DNA of 64,000 nt from Endomychus coccineus (taxonomy: Eukaryota > Arthropoda > Insecta > Coleoptera > Endomychidae). Where the stretch lies: NCBI GenBank assembly GCA_958510875.1, contig OY294070.1:17785631-17849630 (forward strand). Reading direction: 5' to 3'. The notes beneath the pieces are model-generated. The model made no database searches. It was not told where the DNA came from and was given only the letters and a program-made list of their open reading frames with translations. Both the position numbers and the translations under genes were made by a program. This document shows positions 11,651 to 22,823 of the stretch, in pieces (position 1 is the stretch's first letter; every line of letters begins with the position of its first letter).

Positions 11651-11884
11651 AGTAGGAAGGTAAAAATGTTTAAAAAAGTATGATATATTTGCGCATGAAC
11701 CTACTAACTGTGTTGGTAAATATTTTTCAAATCTAAAACCTTCAATACCTAAAGTTAAACTTGCTTAGATTGCAATGACACTTACACAGGAATCACTAAA
11801 CAATATTTACAAAAAAGTATGAATGGTTATAAGTATGATACTAACTTGGTAAAAACTTGGAAAAAGTTCCATCGTCCTTGCTAA

Positions 11885-14800
11885 ACATTGTTTCAGTTCA
11901 ATAATAAAAGTATTAATATTCCTTCTTTCAAAAGAAAGAAGCACATAGGGAGTTTAAAAATAGCCAATCTCCATCGGATTTTTATCTTTTTTTTCAGTTA
12001 AGAAAGCAATGTAAACGAATTTCAGAGAAATGTTACAAAAATCATATACGTGATACAGAAAATAATATTCCCTCCAATATTAAATATTTTATCAACTACC
12101 TAAATGGAAAACGAAACACCAACGAATATCCTAACAAGATGTTCTTTAACGGAGTAAAGGTCTCATATGGAAATGATATTGCTAATAGTTTTTCTTCAGT
12201 TTATACAAATAAAAAATTAAATATTCCGATACTGAATTCAAATAATAATGTTTTAACAAGTAATCTTAATATCACACTTGGTCAAATTTATTCAGCCATA
12301 AGCCAGTTCAACTCAAACAAGGGTCCGGGTCCTGATGGAATACCACCTGTTTTTTTTAATTCACTTTTATAGCATCAAGACCTTTGTATTTTTCCTGATT
12401 ATTGAAAATTTAGTTTTATAACCCCAATCTATAAAAGCGGTAACAAAACTGACATCAAAAATTACAGATCAATTTCTATTTTATCATGTACACCAAAGCT
12501 ATTCAAGAGCATAGTAATGGAACATTTTTCTCTAGTCTATAAACATATAATAATTGATGAACAGCATGGATTTACAAAGGAAAAATCTGCTGAGACTAAT
12601 TTATTACTATTTACACAATTTGTCTTGGAGGCTATACATGAAAAGGGTATATACACCGATTTTTGTAAAGCTTTTGACCGCATAAATCATGAGCTATTGA
12701 TCTCAAAACTATACTCAGTAGGTGTACAAGGTGCATTATTGAAGTGGTTGAAAAGCTACATTAACATTACCAACAGGAAACAAATACTAAAGCTAAAAAC
12801 TTTTTTTTCTGAAGAAATTAATGTTCCATCGGGGGTGCCTCAGGGGTCACATTTAGGGCCATTGCTGTTTCTTCTTTTCATCAACGATATAAAGTATGTT
12901 TTCAAGATACGTCGTTTTTTGCTTTTGCCGATGATTTGAAACTTTTCTATGCCATTGAATCTGTTTTAGATTTAGTTCGAAAAGAGTTAACAGAACTTTC
13001 TATATGGTGCAATGAAAATGGGATGGAGCTTATTGTTGATAAATGCTTTGTAATGAGGTTTTATGGAACCAATAATTTCGTGAATTTCGATTATCATATC
13101 AATAACAATATCTAGCGATTTTCATAACATTGTTTCTATAAGATATCTTTACACGGCATTGGTGCGTCCGCACCTTGAGTATTGCTCTTCTTATAATGTT
13201 CATCGCATGAGGATTGAAACGGTTCAACATAAGCTCTTAAGATTTGCCGCCTATAAAATGAATATTAGATTTCGTAACTATAATTTTAATTACGACTTGG
13301 TTGAAGCCATTCTAAATATTGAAAAATTAACATTACGTAGATCTAAAAATTTTACTCACACTCATTAATGGGTTAGTTAACTGTCCTGATTTACTATCAC
13401 AAATCAATTTCCGCATTCCCTAAAGAAATACCCGCTCAGCTAATATTAATATATTTCACATACCATATAGCAGAACAAACTACCTAATGCATTCTCCATT
13501 TTGTCGTATTTTTTGAAATCTATCGGCTAGCTTTTATTTGTATTTCAAATCTTATATTTGTTTTGATTTGAAAAATCTAATAATTTGAATAATGAACTTT
13601 TACCTTTTTATTTTATATCTATGGAATTAAACACAATGTTCTTTGAATGTTAAAACTTTTATATTTAAATTTCTATGACTCTATTTTTATCTCAAGTATT
13701 AATTTTAACAATTTTATGTTCAAATAGATCTATGATTTAACCTCACAATTATTTACTATTTATCTTTGTTTACAAAGTTATAATCTACAATCTTTCTTTC
13801 AGATTTACAGACAGATAATAATACAATGGAGAAATAACAAATAAACTTACGTTTAGTTTATATCCAAGAATATGTTTTTAAAAATGTTCAATTGGCTTAA
13901 TCTTCTTATTAATTTGAAATTCACTTCATCAGAACACAATTACTTTGCTATTCACAAAACACAGGTAAGCAATGTTGTTACTTCTTTAGAAATCAGGAAC
14001 TGTTGATAATTGTTAACTTGTCTTATTCTTTTTCAAAAGATATAAAACCTTAAATGATGTATTGGAACGTTGTCGAAGACTAACTATTATACGATGCTAC
14101 TTGTGAATTATGGTTATAATAACTTTTAAAAATGTTGTTCGAAGACTGGGAATACTACTTGACTTGTATAAATAACTTGTTTGCTTCAGTTACTTTCAAC
14201 CATACGAAGCTACTAGAACACTTGGGTTCACCGATGTTTGTTCAATAATCTAAGGTTATGGAAATCTTTTGAGTAGCTTGAGTATCTTGACTCTTCAGAT
14301 GTTGATGGCTAACTGACTTGGCTTGATCTTCAGAATCCTTTTATAGGCCTTCAAAAAGGACGCCAAGTATTTTCAAAAATAACCAATGAGGTACTTAGTT
14401 TACTTATCAAGAATGCTTTGTTGATTGTTGCAAACTGACAGAACTTTTAGATTGTTGCTAATCTGACGTCTATAAAATTGCATCGACCAATCAGAATTTA
14501 GTATTCTTTAAATTTTTAATTATTGGAGATTTTCAACTTATTTTAAATGATGATGTTTCCTTCTTTTTCAAATTCATATTGCCTACATTTTTCCACACAC
14601 TTTGGTATAAGATAACCTATGATTAGGTTATTATTAATATGATTATTCCTATAATTATTATAAATTTGACAGTTGTCACTATTAAAAACTAATACATAAT
14701 ATAACATTTCTTCAACATTATATAACTCAAATTTACTAATCCTAACTTATATCTACAACATTTTTCAATAGTTTGTGCTATCTCATGATAGTTTTTGTAA

Positions 14801-15175
14801 TCATTTTAATTATGATTTCTTCCTTCGTAACACTACGTTTATTCACTTTCACTGAAGTTCTTGTTTTACACTTTTATTCTAACTACATTGTTGTTTATTA
14901 TGTTTTACATTGTTCATTATATTATACTAACTATTATTTAACTTTTAACATTGTATTTAATTCCATATAATATCTTTTTATTAATCTTTTCTGATTTTCA
15001 ATGTTCGGCAAGTTCTAATTTTATCATTTTATTGTTTAGGAAATGAAATCATAACAATGTAAACTCTTCATTTTATATTCTTTTTATTCTTTTTACGATA
15101 CATTATATTTCACTAAATGTGTTATACTGTAAAAGGCTCCGTCCGCGTTAATAAATAAATAAATAAATATTTTAG
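11885..15175 (+). pseudogene. LINE with reverse transcriptase, inserted in PLE copy 2
   Basis: From about 11940 the frames read FKNSQSPSDFYLFFQLRKQ, a pre-RT LINE segment. RT motifs then follow in order: GPGPDGIPPVFF, ITPIYKSGNKTDIKNYRSIS, DEQHGFTKEKSAETN, IYTDFCKAFDRINHELL (motif A), VPSGVPQGSHLGPLLF (motif B), and FADDLKLFYAIES (motif C) after a frameshift near 12905. The C-terminal region LVRPHLEYCSSYNVHRMRIE starts at 13159 and extends to about 13512. The 3' end, GGCTCCGTCCGCG followed by AATAAATAAATAAATA, lies at 15135-15171. Between them is a solo LTR (13516-15057). In-frame stops at 12370 and 12403 and several indels make it non-functional. Clade uncertain; Jockey- or CR1-like by motif style. 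Confidence 0.85.
13516..15057 (-). mobile_element. Solo LTR of family B, copy 1, inside a LINE
   Basis: Read on the minus strand from 15057 it begins TGTTATGATTTCATTTC and continues with the same sequence as 45728-47270 on the plus strand, including TAAACTTACGTTTA-type and AAAAGCTAGCC stretches. It cuts the LINE between its C-terminal ORF (to about 13512) and its 3' tail (from 15058). The inner end is shorter than in copy 2: the last 200 bp, which hold the AACGTGGGGC words, are missing or diverged. A candidate duplication is ATTT/ATGT, imperfect. No gag or pol sequence is present. Confidence 0.75.
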
Positions 15176-15300
15176 ATGAAATCAATTATTATAAAATATT
15201 TATCCTGGAGATGATTCACATAAAACGTGACTCTAAATCTGTAAATCATAGAACTGACGTTCAATCAAATTTATACAAATTAATTAATTAAACCCTTGCA

Positions 15301-16260
15301 AATTCCTACGTATGTCTTTCTAATGTTAAAAGTATATTGAGTTCAGCATCTATTAATTTCCTTTCTATGTAGGTAAATTCAGACCCGGGTCTTTTTAAGT
15401 CTACGTAAGCTGAGTCCCATGCATGTACCTGGTTATCAGATCAGATTATTAGCATGAATTACCTACTGCCTATGTCAATCACCCTTATGTACGCAAATAT
15501 TTGCACAATAACCAATAATGATTGTTTAACATACCCCCTTTGTTTCTAACCTATCCTAATAAGAAGAAATAGTTCAACTAGTAAAGCAGCATGCCCTGAA
15601 TCACAATAATCGGATTTTGAAAGCGTAGATTAGTTTCTAAGAATACTTCAAATAGCAAGGATTTAACATATTTCCTTCCTTCATCATCCAATGGAACTGA
15701 AACGCATAGCAAATTGTCTGCATGGTTACACGCTCTTCACTTAAGTGATAAACTAGATAACAACTAATACATGCATCTCGTACGTCAGGTCACTACTCTT
15801 TGACCAATCATCACATCTGCATATAAAACAGCTCAGGCACTGGTAGACTTAGCTATTACATTGATGTAAATTACATCAAGGGAAACTGGTACCATCTAGT
15901 ACACGTGGGCAAATAAAAAGCCGATTGCGTTTTCATAAATTCATACCAACAATTGAACTGACAACTCAGTTACTCTGTGATATCTTGAAAGTAAGGTTGC
16001 TTGTGTCAATGATTTGGGCAGTTCATATAATAACACGTAGACTATAACATATAGATTGTTGTATTCGGATAAACTTTCAATGACGTTGAGTATAATTTGA
16101 CGTCTCTTCACGTACCTATTTAGCTGTTTCTAAATCAAGTGTGATACATTTTCTGCTTCTAATTGATGAAGCGGTCCCAAAGGTATCTGCCAAACTTCAC
16201 ACAGTGGCAAAAATATTAAAGATATGAAAAAATGCATAAAACCGTTGGTCGGGAATCGCT
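15301..16260. other. No gene seen
   Basis: Less repetitive-looking DNA with no ORF of interest. A segment near 16196 (cagtggcaaaaatattaaag) resembles 32010-32035, so part is repeat-derived. Confidence 0.45.
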
Positions 16261-16400
16261 TTGTTTCCTAGATACAGGGTGTCGAAGTTATCGGAATTTT
16301 TTTTAATTTACTTTGAGTACACGAGGGGGAAACTTATAATGTTCGTAGAACATCGTGTGAGCCAGCAGTGGAAGAAGTTCGGCAGATATGGAGCTTGACA
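16261..16400 (-). pseudogene. LINE 3' end fragment next to an ACAGGGTGTC terminus
   Basis: On the minus strand ELLPLLAGSHDV and a 3' end that reads GAAACTTATAATGTTC on the opposite strand match the LINE 3' end at 48660-48745 (plus-strand words tacacgagagggaaac, cacatcgtgtgagccagca). The piece is about 100 bp. Immediately left is gatacagggtgtcgaag (16271), whose upstream neighbourhood cgctttgtttcc is shared with 33475, so this junction joins two repeat families. Confidence 0.6.
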
Positions 16401-16534
16401 GTGAAGGAGTGACTAGGAATGTTTTTGATCTCATTTTAATGCTACACTCAAATTGGATTCGGAAATTAGCAATTTCATCGAATATTGACATAAAGTGCTT
16501 TATTGTCACAACAGTATTGTTGGTCTTGAAGGAG

Positions 16535-16565
16535 ACAATACGGGTACGCTCAGTACCCGTATTGT
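16535..16565. repeat. Perfect 13-bp hairpin
   Basis: ACAATACGGGTAC, a five-base loop GCTCA, then GTACCCGTATTGT. The stem is perfect. It sits about 40 bp left of the 342-bp tandem array. It is not followed by a T run, so I do not call it a terminator. Confidence 0.7.
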
Positions 16566-16602
16566 GTCAAGCAGCTATAAAAATAAAGATAATTCTTAGT
16601 AA

Positions 16603-17735
16603 GTAAAACTAAACTAAGCTAACCTAAACTAAAATCCTGGATGTAACTTAACATTTGCTTAGTTCAAAAGCTATTAAAGATGATGTACTGATTGACTATT
16701 ACGAGAGATTCTATTAAGAATAACAATAATAATAATTAGATTGGCTAATACCGGAAGCTGCAGAAAGTTGTCGTACAGATTGCGTGTTTGGCATAAGTTG
16801 GACATGTCCCAATACCGGCACAGCTGCTCCTTCATCATTAACAATTCCAATGGGTGCCCGTTTTTTATCCATTACTGAACCCGTCTCCACAAATTTTGAA
16901 ATCAATTCCATTACGTACTTATGGCGAATGCTACGTTCAGGATGGTAAAACTAAACTAAGCTAACCTAAACTAAAATCCTAAATGTAACTTAACATTTGC
17001 TTAGTTCAAAAGCTATTAAAGATGATGTACTGATTGACTATTACGAGAGATTCTATTAAGAATAACAATAATAATAATTAGATTTGCTAATACCGGAAGC
17101 TGCAGAAAGTTGTCGTACAGATTGCGTGTTTGGCATAAGTTGGACATGTCCCAATACCGGCACAGCTGCTCCTTCATCATTAACAATTCCAATGGGTGCC
17201 CGTTTTTTATCCATTACTGAACCCGTCTCCACAAATTTTGAAATCAATTCCATTACGTACTTATGGAGAATGCTACGTTCAGGATGGTAAAACTAAACTA
17301 AGGTAACCTAAACTAAAATCCTAAATGTAACTTAACATTTGCTTAGTTCAAAAGCTATTAAAGATGATGTACTGATTGACTATTACGAGAGATTCTATTA
17401 AGAATAACAATAATAATAATTAGATTTGCTAATACCGGAAGCTGCAGAAAGTTGTCGTACAGATTGCGTGTTTGGCATAAGTTGGACATGTCCCAATACC
17501 GGCACAGCTGCTCCTTCATCATTAACAATTCCAATGGGTGCCCGTTTTTTATCCATTACTGAACCCGTCTCCACAAATTTTGAAATCAATTCCATTACGT
17601 ACTTATGGAGAATGCTACGTTCAGGATGGTAAAACTAAACTAAGCTAACCTAAACTAAAATCCTAAATGTAACTTAACATTTGCTTAGTTCAAAAGCTAT
17701 TAAAGATTATGTACTGATTGACTATTACGAGAGAT
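16603..17735. repeat. 342-bp tandem array carrying a DD41D transposase slice (3.3 units)
   Basis: Units start GTAAAACTAAACTAAG at 16603, 16945, 17287 and 17629, exactly 342 bp apart; the fourth is cut after about 107 bp. Each full unit joins about 135 bp of unrelated DNA to about 207 bp that matches 19445-19650 of the nearby DD41D transposase gene, on the same strand. The transposase part stays open in all three units (minus strand, MELISKFVETGSVMDKKRAP) and ends at the same point, just after CAGGATGG. Units share CATCATTAACAATTCC where the full element has CATCAATAACAATTCC, so they arose by amplification of one captured copy. Confidence 0.92.
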
Positions 17736-18660
17736 AACAATAATAATAACGCTGATATCTTTTTTATGCTATTAAGAGCGATAAAGTGTTGTAATTTACA
17801 ATGATACATTTTTTAAAGTGAAATTTATTCATTTATATTTTGGCAACAATTTTATATTTGAGTCTAACATATTATATAATTTTACTCCATTATATTTTAA
17901 ACTTTTTTGACAAAGTCTTACCAAAATTTTTACAGGTTAATAGATCATTAAAATTTAATCTAGTTTCGTAACAGTGATTTATCTTGGAATAATGGAAACT
18001 TATAATTATAAATTTATTTCATTGCTATCAGCATGTACAAACCTTTTATGTTTAATATATTATTTTCAATATAAAGAGGTTTTGCACTTTTTCTGTTCTC
18101 TCTTCGAAAAATTACTAGCATTATACAATTTTTGAGTTTTTTGTAGAGGCTTTAAGACATTATAATAAGCTGTGCCCCAAATGCTTATCTCATATCTAAA
18201 TAAGGATGCAACGAAACTGTTGTTGGTCATCAACATATTAAACCTAATTTCTGATTTAGGTAAGATTCTCTATTTCAAAGACGTAGTGAAAATATCAATG
18301 AATTAAAAATGGTGTACTTACGCATTAATGGGACGGGTGTTGACAATTTTCTGTAATAAATATAAAGATTCAGTATAAATAAAATAGGGTTTCTCATTGA
18401 GGGTAAATAAATTGAACATAGTCTGCTAATTTGCATGTTTTTATATATATGCATATTGTATAAGTATATTTTGAATTCTTGGTAAATATCTTTCTTTGTG
18501 GCAATTTGATTGTAAGATAAAATGTTAGGTCATAGTCAGTATCAGTATGGTTATTTGTACAATGTATAAGCTCATTTTTATTAAGCCTTTTTTTCAAACT
18601 TAAACAATCTTCAAAAAATCGTGAAAAAATTGAATTGTGTTGTCATGCTTACAATGAAAA
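17736..18660. other. No gene seen
   Basis: AT-rich DNA between the tandem array and the DD41D element. The frame 18394-18597 minus is low complexity and has no family features. Confidence 0.5.
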
Positions 18661-18666
18661 AAATTA

Positions 18667-19974
18667 AATCTGCGTGTTTAAATCAAATGTTCAATTGTCC
18701 TCCATTGACTTCCATACAATAATACAATCTTGACTGAAAACCGTCTCTAACATGGTTCAGCATAATTGGAGTTATTTGACGACACTCATTTACAATTCGT
18801 TGGCGTAGTTCGTCCAAATTTTCAGGCTGACTCACAAAAATCTTCGACTTAAGATGTCCCCACAAGAAGAAGTCCAGAGGGTTCAGGTCAGGAGATCGGG
18901 CAGGCCACTCCATAGGACCTCTTCTTCCAATCCAACGACCAGGGTATTGCAAATTGAGGTATTGGTTAACTGGTGCGGCGTAGTGAGGAGGAGCTCCCGT
19001 CTTGTTGGAAATGCAATTGTTGTTCAAGTAGTAGAGGATCGTTTTCTAATTGTTCAGTTATTAACGGATCAATCGCATTTTCCAACATTTCAAGATAAAT
19101 TTCGCCATTTAAATTACCAGGAATAAACAGAGGTCCAATTAGGTGGTCTCCCAAAATTCCTACCCAAACGTTTAGCTTTTCCCGATGTTGAGTGTGAGCT
19201 TCTCGAAATACATGAGGATTTGTATCGCTCCAAATTCTACAGCCGGTTAACCCCTCCATTAAGTAAAAAAGTGCATTCGTCAAAAAGCAAACGTTGTACA
19301 AGAAATTTGGGTTATTGTTGATACGCTCGACCATAATTTCGCAAACCTCTTGTCTTCGATCCCAATCATCATCATTTAATTCCTGAATTAATTTAATTTT
19401 GTATGGATGGAACTTGTCTTTATGTAAAATTCTGAAAACGTTAGATTGGCTAATACCGGAAGCTGCAGAAAGTTGTCGTACAGATTGCGTGTTTGGCATA
19501 AGTTGGACATGTCCCAATACCGGCACAGCTGCTCCTTCATCAATAACAATTCCAATGGGTGCCCGTTTTTTATCCATTACTGAACCCGTCTCCACAAATT
19601 TTGAAATCAATTCCATTACGTACTTATGGCGAATGCTACGTTCAGGATGGATTTCGTTAAATATCCTTGCAGCCGCTCGAGCATAATTTTGATTTTGGTA
19701 ATAAAGGCTAACCAGCTCAACACGTTCTTTCAATGTGTACACCATATTTTTGGAAATTTTAAACAAATCCGCAAAGTAGTAACTCAACAGATTGATTAAA
19801 ATCATGAAATGATCGAAGAAACGTTAAAACCAGATAAACACCTTCTAAGAACAAAAAATTAAGGCAACATAAGGAAATGTTTTGCTGTTTTTTTATTTAT
19901 TAGTTTGAGAGAATGTATTATTGTATGGAAGTCAATGGAGGACAATTTGAACATTTGATTTAAACACGCAGACT
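18667..19974 (-). mobile_element. DD41D (IS630/Tc1/mariner superfamily) transposon, ~1.3 kb
   Basis: Inverted terminal repeats of about 58 bp lie at 18669-18726 and 19914-19972. Both read TCTGCGTGTTTAAATCAAAT inward from their outer edge and differ by one indel. A TA flanks each side (18665-18666 and 19974-19975), the expected target duplication for this superfamily. Inside is a single transposase gene on the minus strand. The last codons of that gene (MEVNGGQLNI) lie within the left terminal repeat, so repeat and protein end are the same DNA. The outermost two bases differ between the ends. Confidence 0.88.
18683..19745 (-). pseudogene. DD41D transposase, frameshifted
   Basis: The start is the ATG at 19745 (MVYTLKERVELVSLYYQNQN), a DUF4817-like helix-turn-helix. 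SVRQLSAASGISQSNVFRIL follows as the second DNA-binding helix pair. The catalytic region shows WSDTNPH, NVWVGI, then HFQQDG and, after the break, WPARSPDLNPLDFFLWGHLK. From the D of QQDG to the D of NPLD there are 41 residues, which defines DD41D. One extra G at about 18996-18998 shifts the frame between QQDG and APPHYAAP. The first catalytic Asp motif is also read out of frame: FDECTFLLNG is visible one frame away at about 19255-19290, bounded by compensating indels. It therefore looks inactive, although relatively young. Confidence 0.88.
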
Positions 19975-19975
19975 A

Positions 19976-20917
19976 CGTTTTCAAAAGAAAATTTGGAACA
20001 TTCCAAAGAAGCTCGTTTTTCCGATGACTAAGACAAATCATAATTCTAAGGAAGTTACAGAAAAGAATAGCGATATTGTAAAATGAAAATACCGTTTTCT
20101 CGTATATCTAAAATAACGTGAACATATGGAATAAGTACCATACGCTATTTTTCATGCTTGTAGACTCAAAGTAATAGGAATGATTACTTTTGGCGTAAAA
20201 TACATGGTAATGGTATAATAATGATAACTTACACTGGTTTCTTAGATAGAAACGGTCATTAAGATTCTTGAATATATAATTATCCTAGAATACTGGTATC
20301 ATAGTAAGAATTCCATAGTATTTCTTAAATAAACATGTACCAGTTCATGATTAATATTCCTCAGTTTCTTCAATAATTTCATTATAAAGCGATCTACCGA
20401 AATTCACTACTGCTGGCTTGGAATCCAGATTGCATAATAACACGCTCTTTGAAAGAATATGATAAGCATGTGTTAGAAGTAAGTTAATCCCGTGAATGTT
20501 GAATCAAATCATAGACAGTTCCTTGCGGAACTCCATATTTGAGAATATTTCTCGCTGATAATTTCTCGAATTCCAATTCATTGCTTACTATATGTTAGAT
20601 AAGACTTCATTGAACTAGATTTTTATCCGCTAAACACGATACCTTATAGTGTTAAATTCTTATCATGACTAACTGCATCAAAAGGCAGATCAACAAAATT
20701 ACTAATGGAGCTTTGTCCGTGTCCAATATACGGTAGAAATGTTCAAACCATTTCCTTGAGAGCAGATGATGGTTTAATTCAGACAACACTCAACCACTAG
20801 AATATTGAGAGAAATGAGGACTGAGTGTGGATTACCACGTTTAGTCACAGTCCGCTCTATACTATTTTGGAGGATTTTGGTGCTTACTTGTTGAAAATTC
20901 ATATCTATAGTTTTAAT
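19976..20917. other. No gene seen
   Basis: No coding or repeat signal that I can support. The frame 20774-20956 minus runs into the foldback MITE and is not a gene. Confidence 0.5.
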
Positions 20918-21225
20918 AAAAATCATCGACGTATACATATGGACTGCGCGTGGCATGATAAGCGCGAGTAGTGCCGGCGTGAGAGAGGGGAAAATGAAGA
21001 GGACTAATACTGTCTTTATCTACTTTATCTATCGCTTTTCTATTGGCCGCTGCGTTGCCATGGAAATGCAACATGACTGTAGCTAGTATGTTTACGTCCC
21101 GAGCCGATAGATAAAGACAGTATTAGTCCTCTTCGTTTTCCCCTCTCTGACGCCGGCACTACCCGCGTTTATCATTGCCACGCGCAGTCCATATGTATAT
21201 GTCGATGATAAAAATACAATAAATT
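20918..21225. mobile_element. Foldback MITE with ~105-bp inverted arms
   Basis: The left arm (about 20918-21030) and right arm (about 21103-21225) are inverted copies: ATCATCGACGTATACATATG against CATATGTATATGTCGATGAT, then the GC-rich GACTGCGCGTGGCA and its complement, then a shared GAGGACTAATACTGTC and its complement. The spacer of about 70 bp is GC-richer than its surroundings (ggccgctgcgttgccatgg). There is no ORF. The ends and target duplication are not sharply defined. Confidence 0.8.
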
Positions 21226-21239
21226 TTCACAAACTTCGT

Positions 21240-21760
21240 TTTTAATAAGCAAAACGTGACATGTTTCACCACAAGGTGGCTTTATCAAACAATGGTTTTA
21301 CAAACTATGGTTTATTCCTTAAATATTAAAATTAATAATAAGAAGGAGGGGATGAGTGAAGTGAGTGTGCAGTAGGGTAAGAGTTTGTACCAGTAAATTT
21401 AATAATGGAGAATTGATAAAGTATTTATAATCATTTAGAAGGTTTCCTATATTTTTGAATTTATTAATTTCAATTTTCTCAAAGTTAACTTTTATCTGAC
21501 TTATGGGGAATCTCAAAATCTTATTAGGATTCGAAAAACTAAGTTTGTATTCAGTATTATCGGCTATAACAGTGCTACATGATTTTAATGTTTGATTTAC
21601 TAATTTAACGCATTTAGATATCAGATGAGATGTATTTTATTATGGCTTCCTTCCTCGATTGCATGACTAGCTACTGTATTACCCATTTCACCAATATAGT
21701 CGATTTCACAAGAACCTGAAATGTGGACAATCTAGGGAACGTTGAAAATATTATATTTCT
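21240..21760 (-). pseudogene. Penelope-like endonuclease 3' fragment with hammerhead-like end (PLE copy 3)
   Basis: On the minus strand, at about 21720-21650, SCEIDYIGEMGNTVASH gives the second half of a PLE GIY-YIG motif (normally YIGxTGR). The downstream stretch 21310-21380 (gtttattccttaaatatt, aagaaggaggggatgagtg) matches 49715-49775 at the end of another PLE, so it is shared 3' untranslated sequence. Further 3', at 21285-21245 minus, TTGATAA, a GCCACC/GTGGT stem and GAAACATGTC form a decayed hammerhead ribozyme, as found in PLE terminal repeats. Two core bases differ from CTGATGA, so cleavage is unlikely. Confidence 0.7.
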
Positions 21761-22730
21761 CAAGGATTTTGGAAATCCAATAAACAGCCCCCTCATCCCC
21801 TGTTCACATTCAGTATAGGCCAGTCACCAGAGGAAAAATGAAGGAAAAAAATTGAAGGTGTGAATTTGCATCGTTTTTATACGTATGTCGGTGTGCTGAA
21901 AACGGGAAAAAAATAATTAAAAAATTCCTACAAGTTAGCTTCAAAAGTTACGGGCATGTTTTGGCGCGAAAAAATACGATTTTCATGTTTTTTGCGTTTT
22001 AAAATAAAACGGTGGCCCAAATCGAATAACATTCATTTTTCAAGCGATATGCGCTGGATTTCGTTCCTCTAGCGACTGTACTAGTAGTAGTCATTTTAAA
22101 ACAAAGATTAATCAAGAATCTGCCTCCATTTTAAGATATTTATTTTTGCTTGGCGAGTCGTCACTACAAACCAACAGGTACAAAGAAGTGTACAACATTT
22201 TCTACTTACATATAGGGTTAAAATTGTCTCAAATTAATTGAGAACAGACATTACTGTGAAAGTATCGAACAAATAGTGTGTCTAATCGAGGCAACAGCTT
22301 AGCGTGGAAGAGAAACCAGATCTATGAAGCTTCCTTTATTTATATAATATTCGCAACCACATTCTGTTCATCTATAACTGAGAAGAAAGGACGAGCGAAA
22401 CTAGTTTCATAGCGAGAAAACTATAAAAGTACATTTTTTTCATATTGGCACGTTCTTAAAAGCTTTACGAATCGTTTAATAGCCTCTGTCGCGTACCACA
22501 ACGCTGTTCGAATGCGTCTTGCAGTTAAATAATCAATATTTTCTCGCTTAATTTCCAATATGAACGTCAGGGAATCACAATCTGAGTATAATAAAAAGAT
22601 AAGCGACATGAAGTCACTTCGAATGCAGGTGTTGCTCAATTCAATTACGAATCTTGTAGCTTGAAGACTTGAAAGACTCTTGTACGTATTTTTTAAAACG
22701 TGTAACAGGTCTCAAGGAAAGGGCCATGTT
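21761..22730. other. No gene seen
   Basis: Mixed AT-rich DNA. Frame 22421-22639 minus has no recognisable domain. Nothing here is clearly repeated within the window. Confidence 0.45.
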
Positions 22731-22823
22731 ACGAGGGCAAGGGGAAAAGTTCCTGAAAAATGAAACAAGAAATGATTTATTTGGTCAGAACTTATTTTAT
22801 TTCTCAACATAATCTCCTTATTA

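Larger units (their letters stand above)
11655..15300 (+). pseudogene. Penelope-like GIY-YIG endonuclease gene (PLE copy 2), split by a LINE
   Basis: At 11660-11880 the plus strand reads AHEPTNCVGKYFSNLKPSIP, then CLDCNDTYTGITKQYLQKSM. This is the GIY-YIG-like region of a PLE endonuclease (C..C followed by YTG/YIG). The reading resumes at 15178 with FILEMIHIKRDSKSVNHRTD and ends YKLIN stop at about 15290. On the minus strand at 40000-40440 the same protein runs without the 3.3 kb interruption, so that locus acts as an empty site. The inserted DNA (about 11885-15175) is a LINE with its own nested LTR. The gene is dead here because of both the insertion and small indels. Confidence 0.75.

Noticed and set aside
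16535..16565. Hairpin as a transcription terminator
   Set aside because: It has no T tract, and intrinsic terminators are not expected in animal nuclear DNA.
16714..17595. Three identical 65-codon ORFs as a small gene family
   Set aside because: They are the captured transposase slice in a 342-bp tandem array, with no start context or end of their own.
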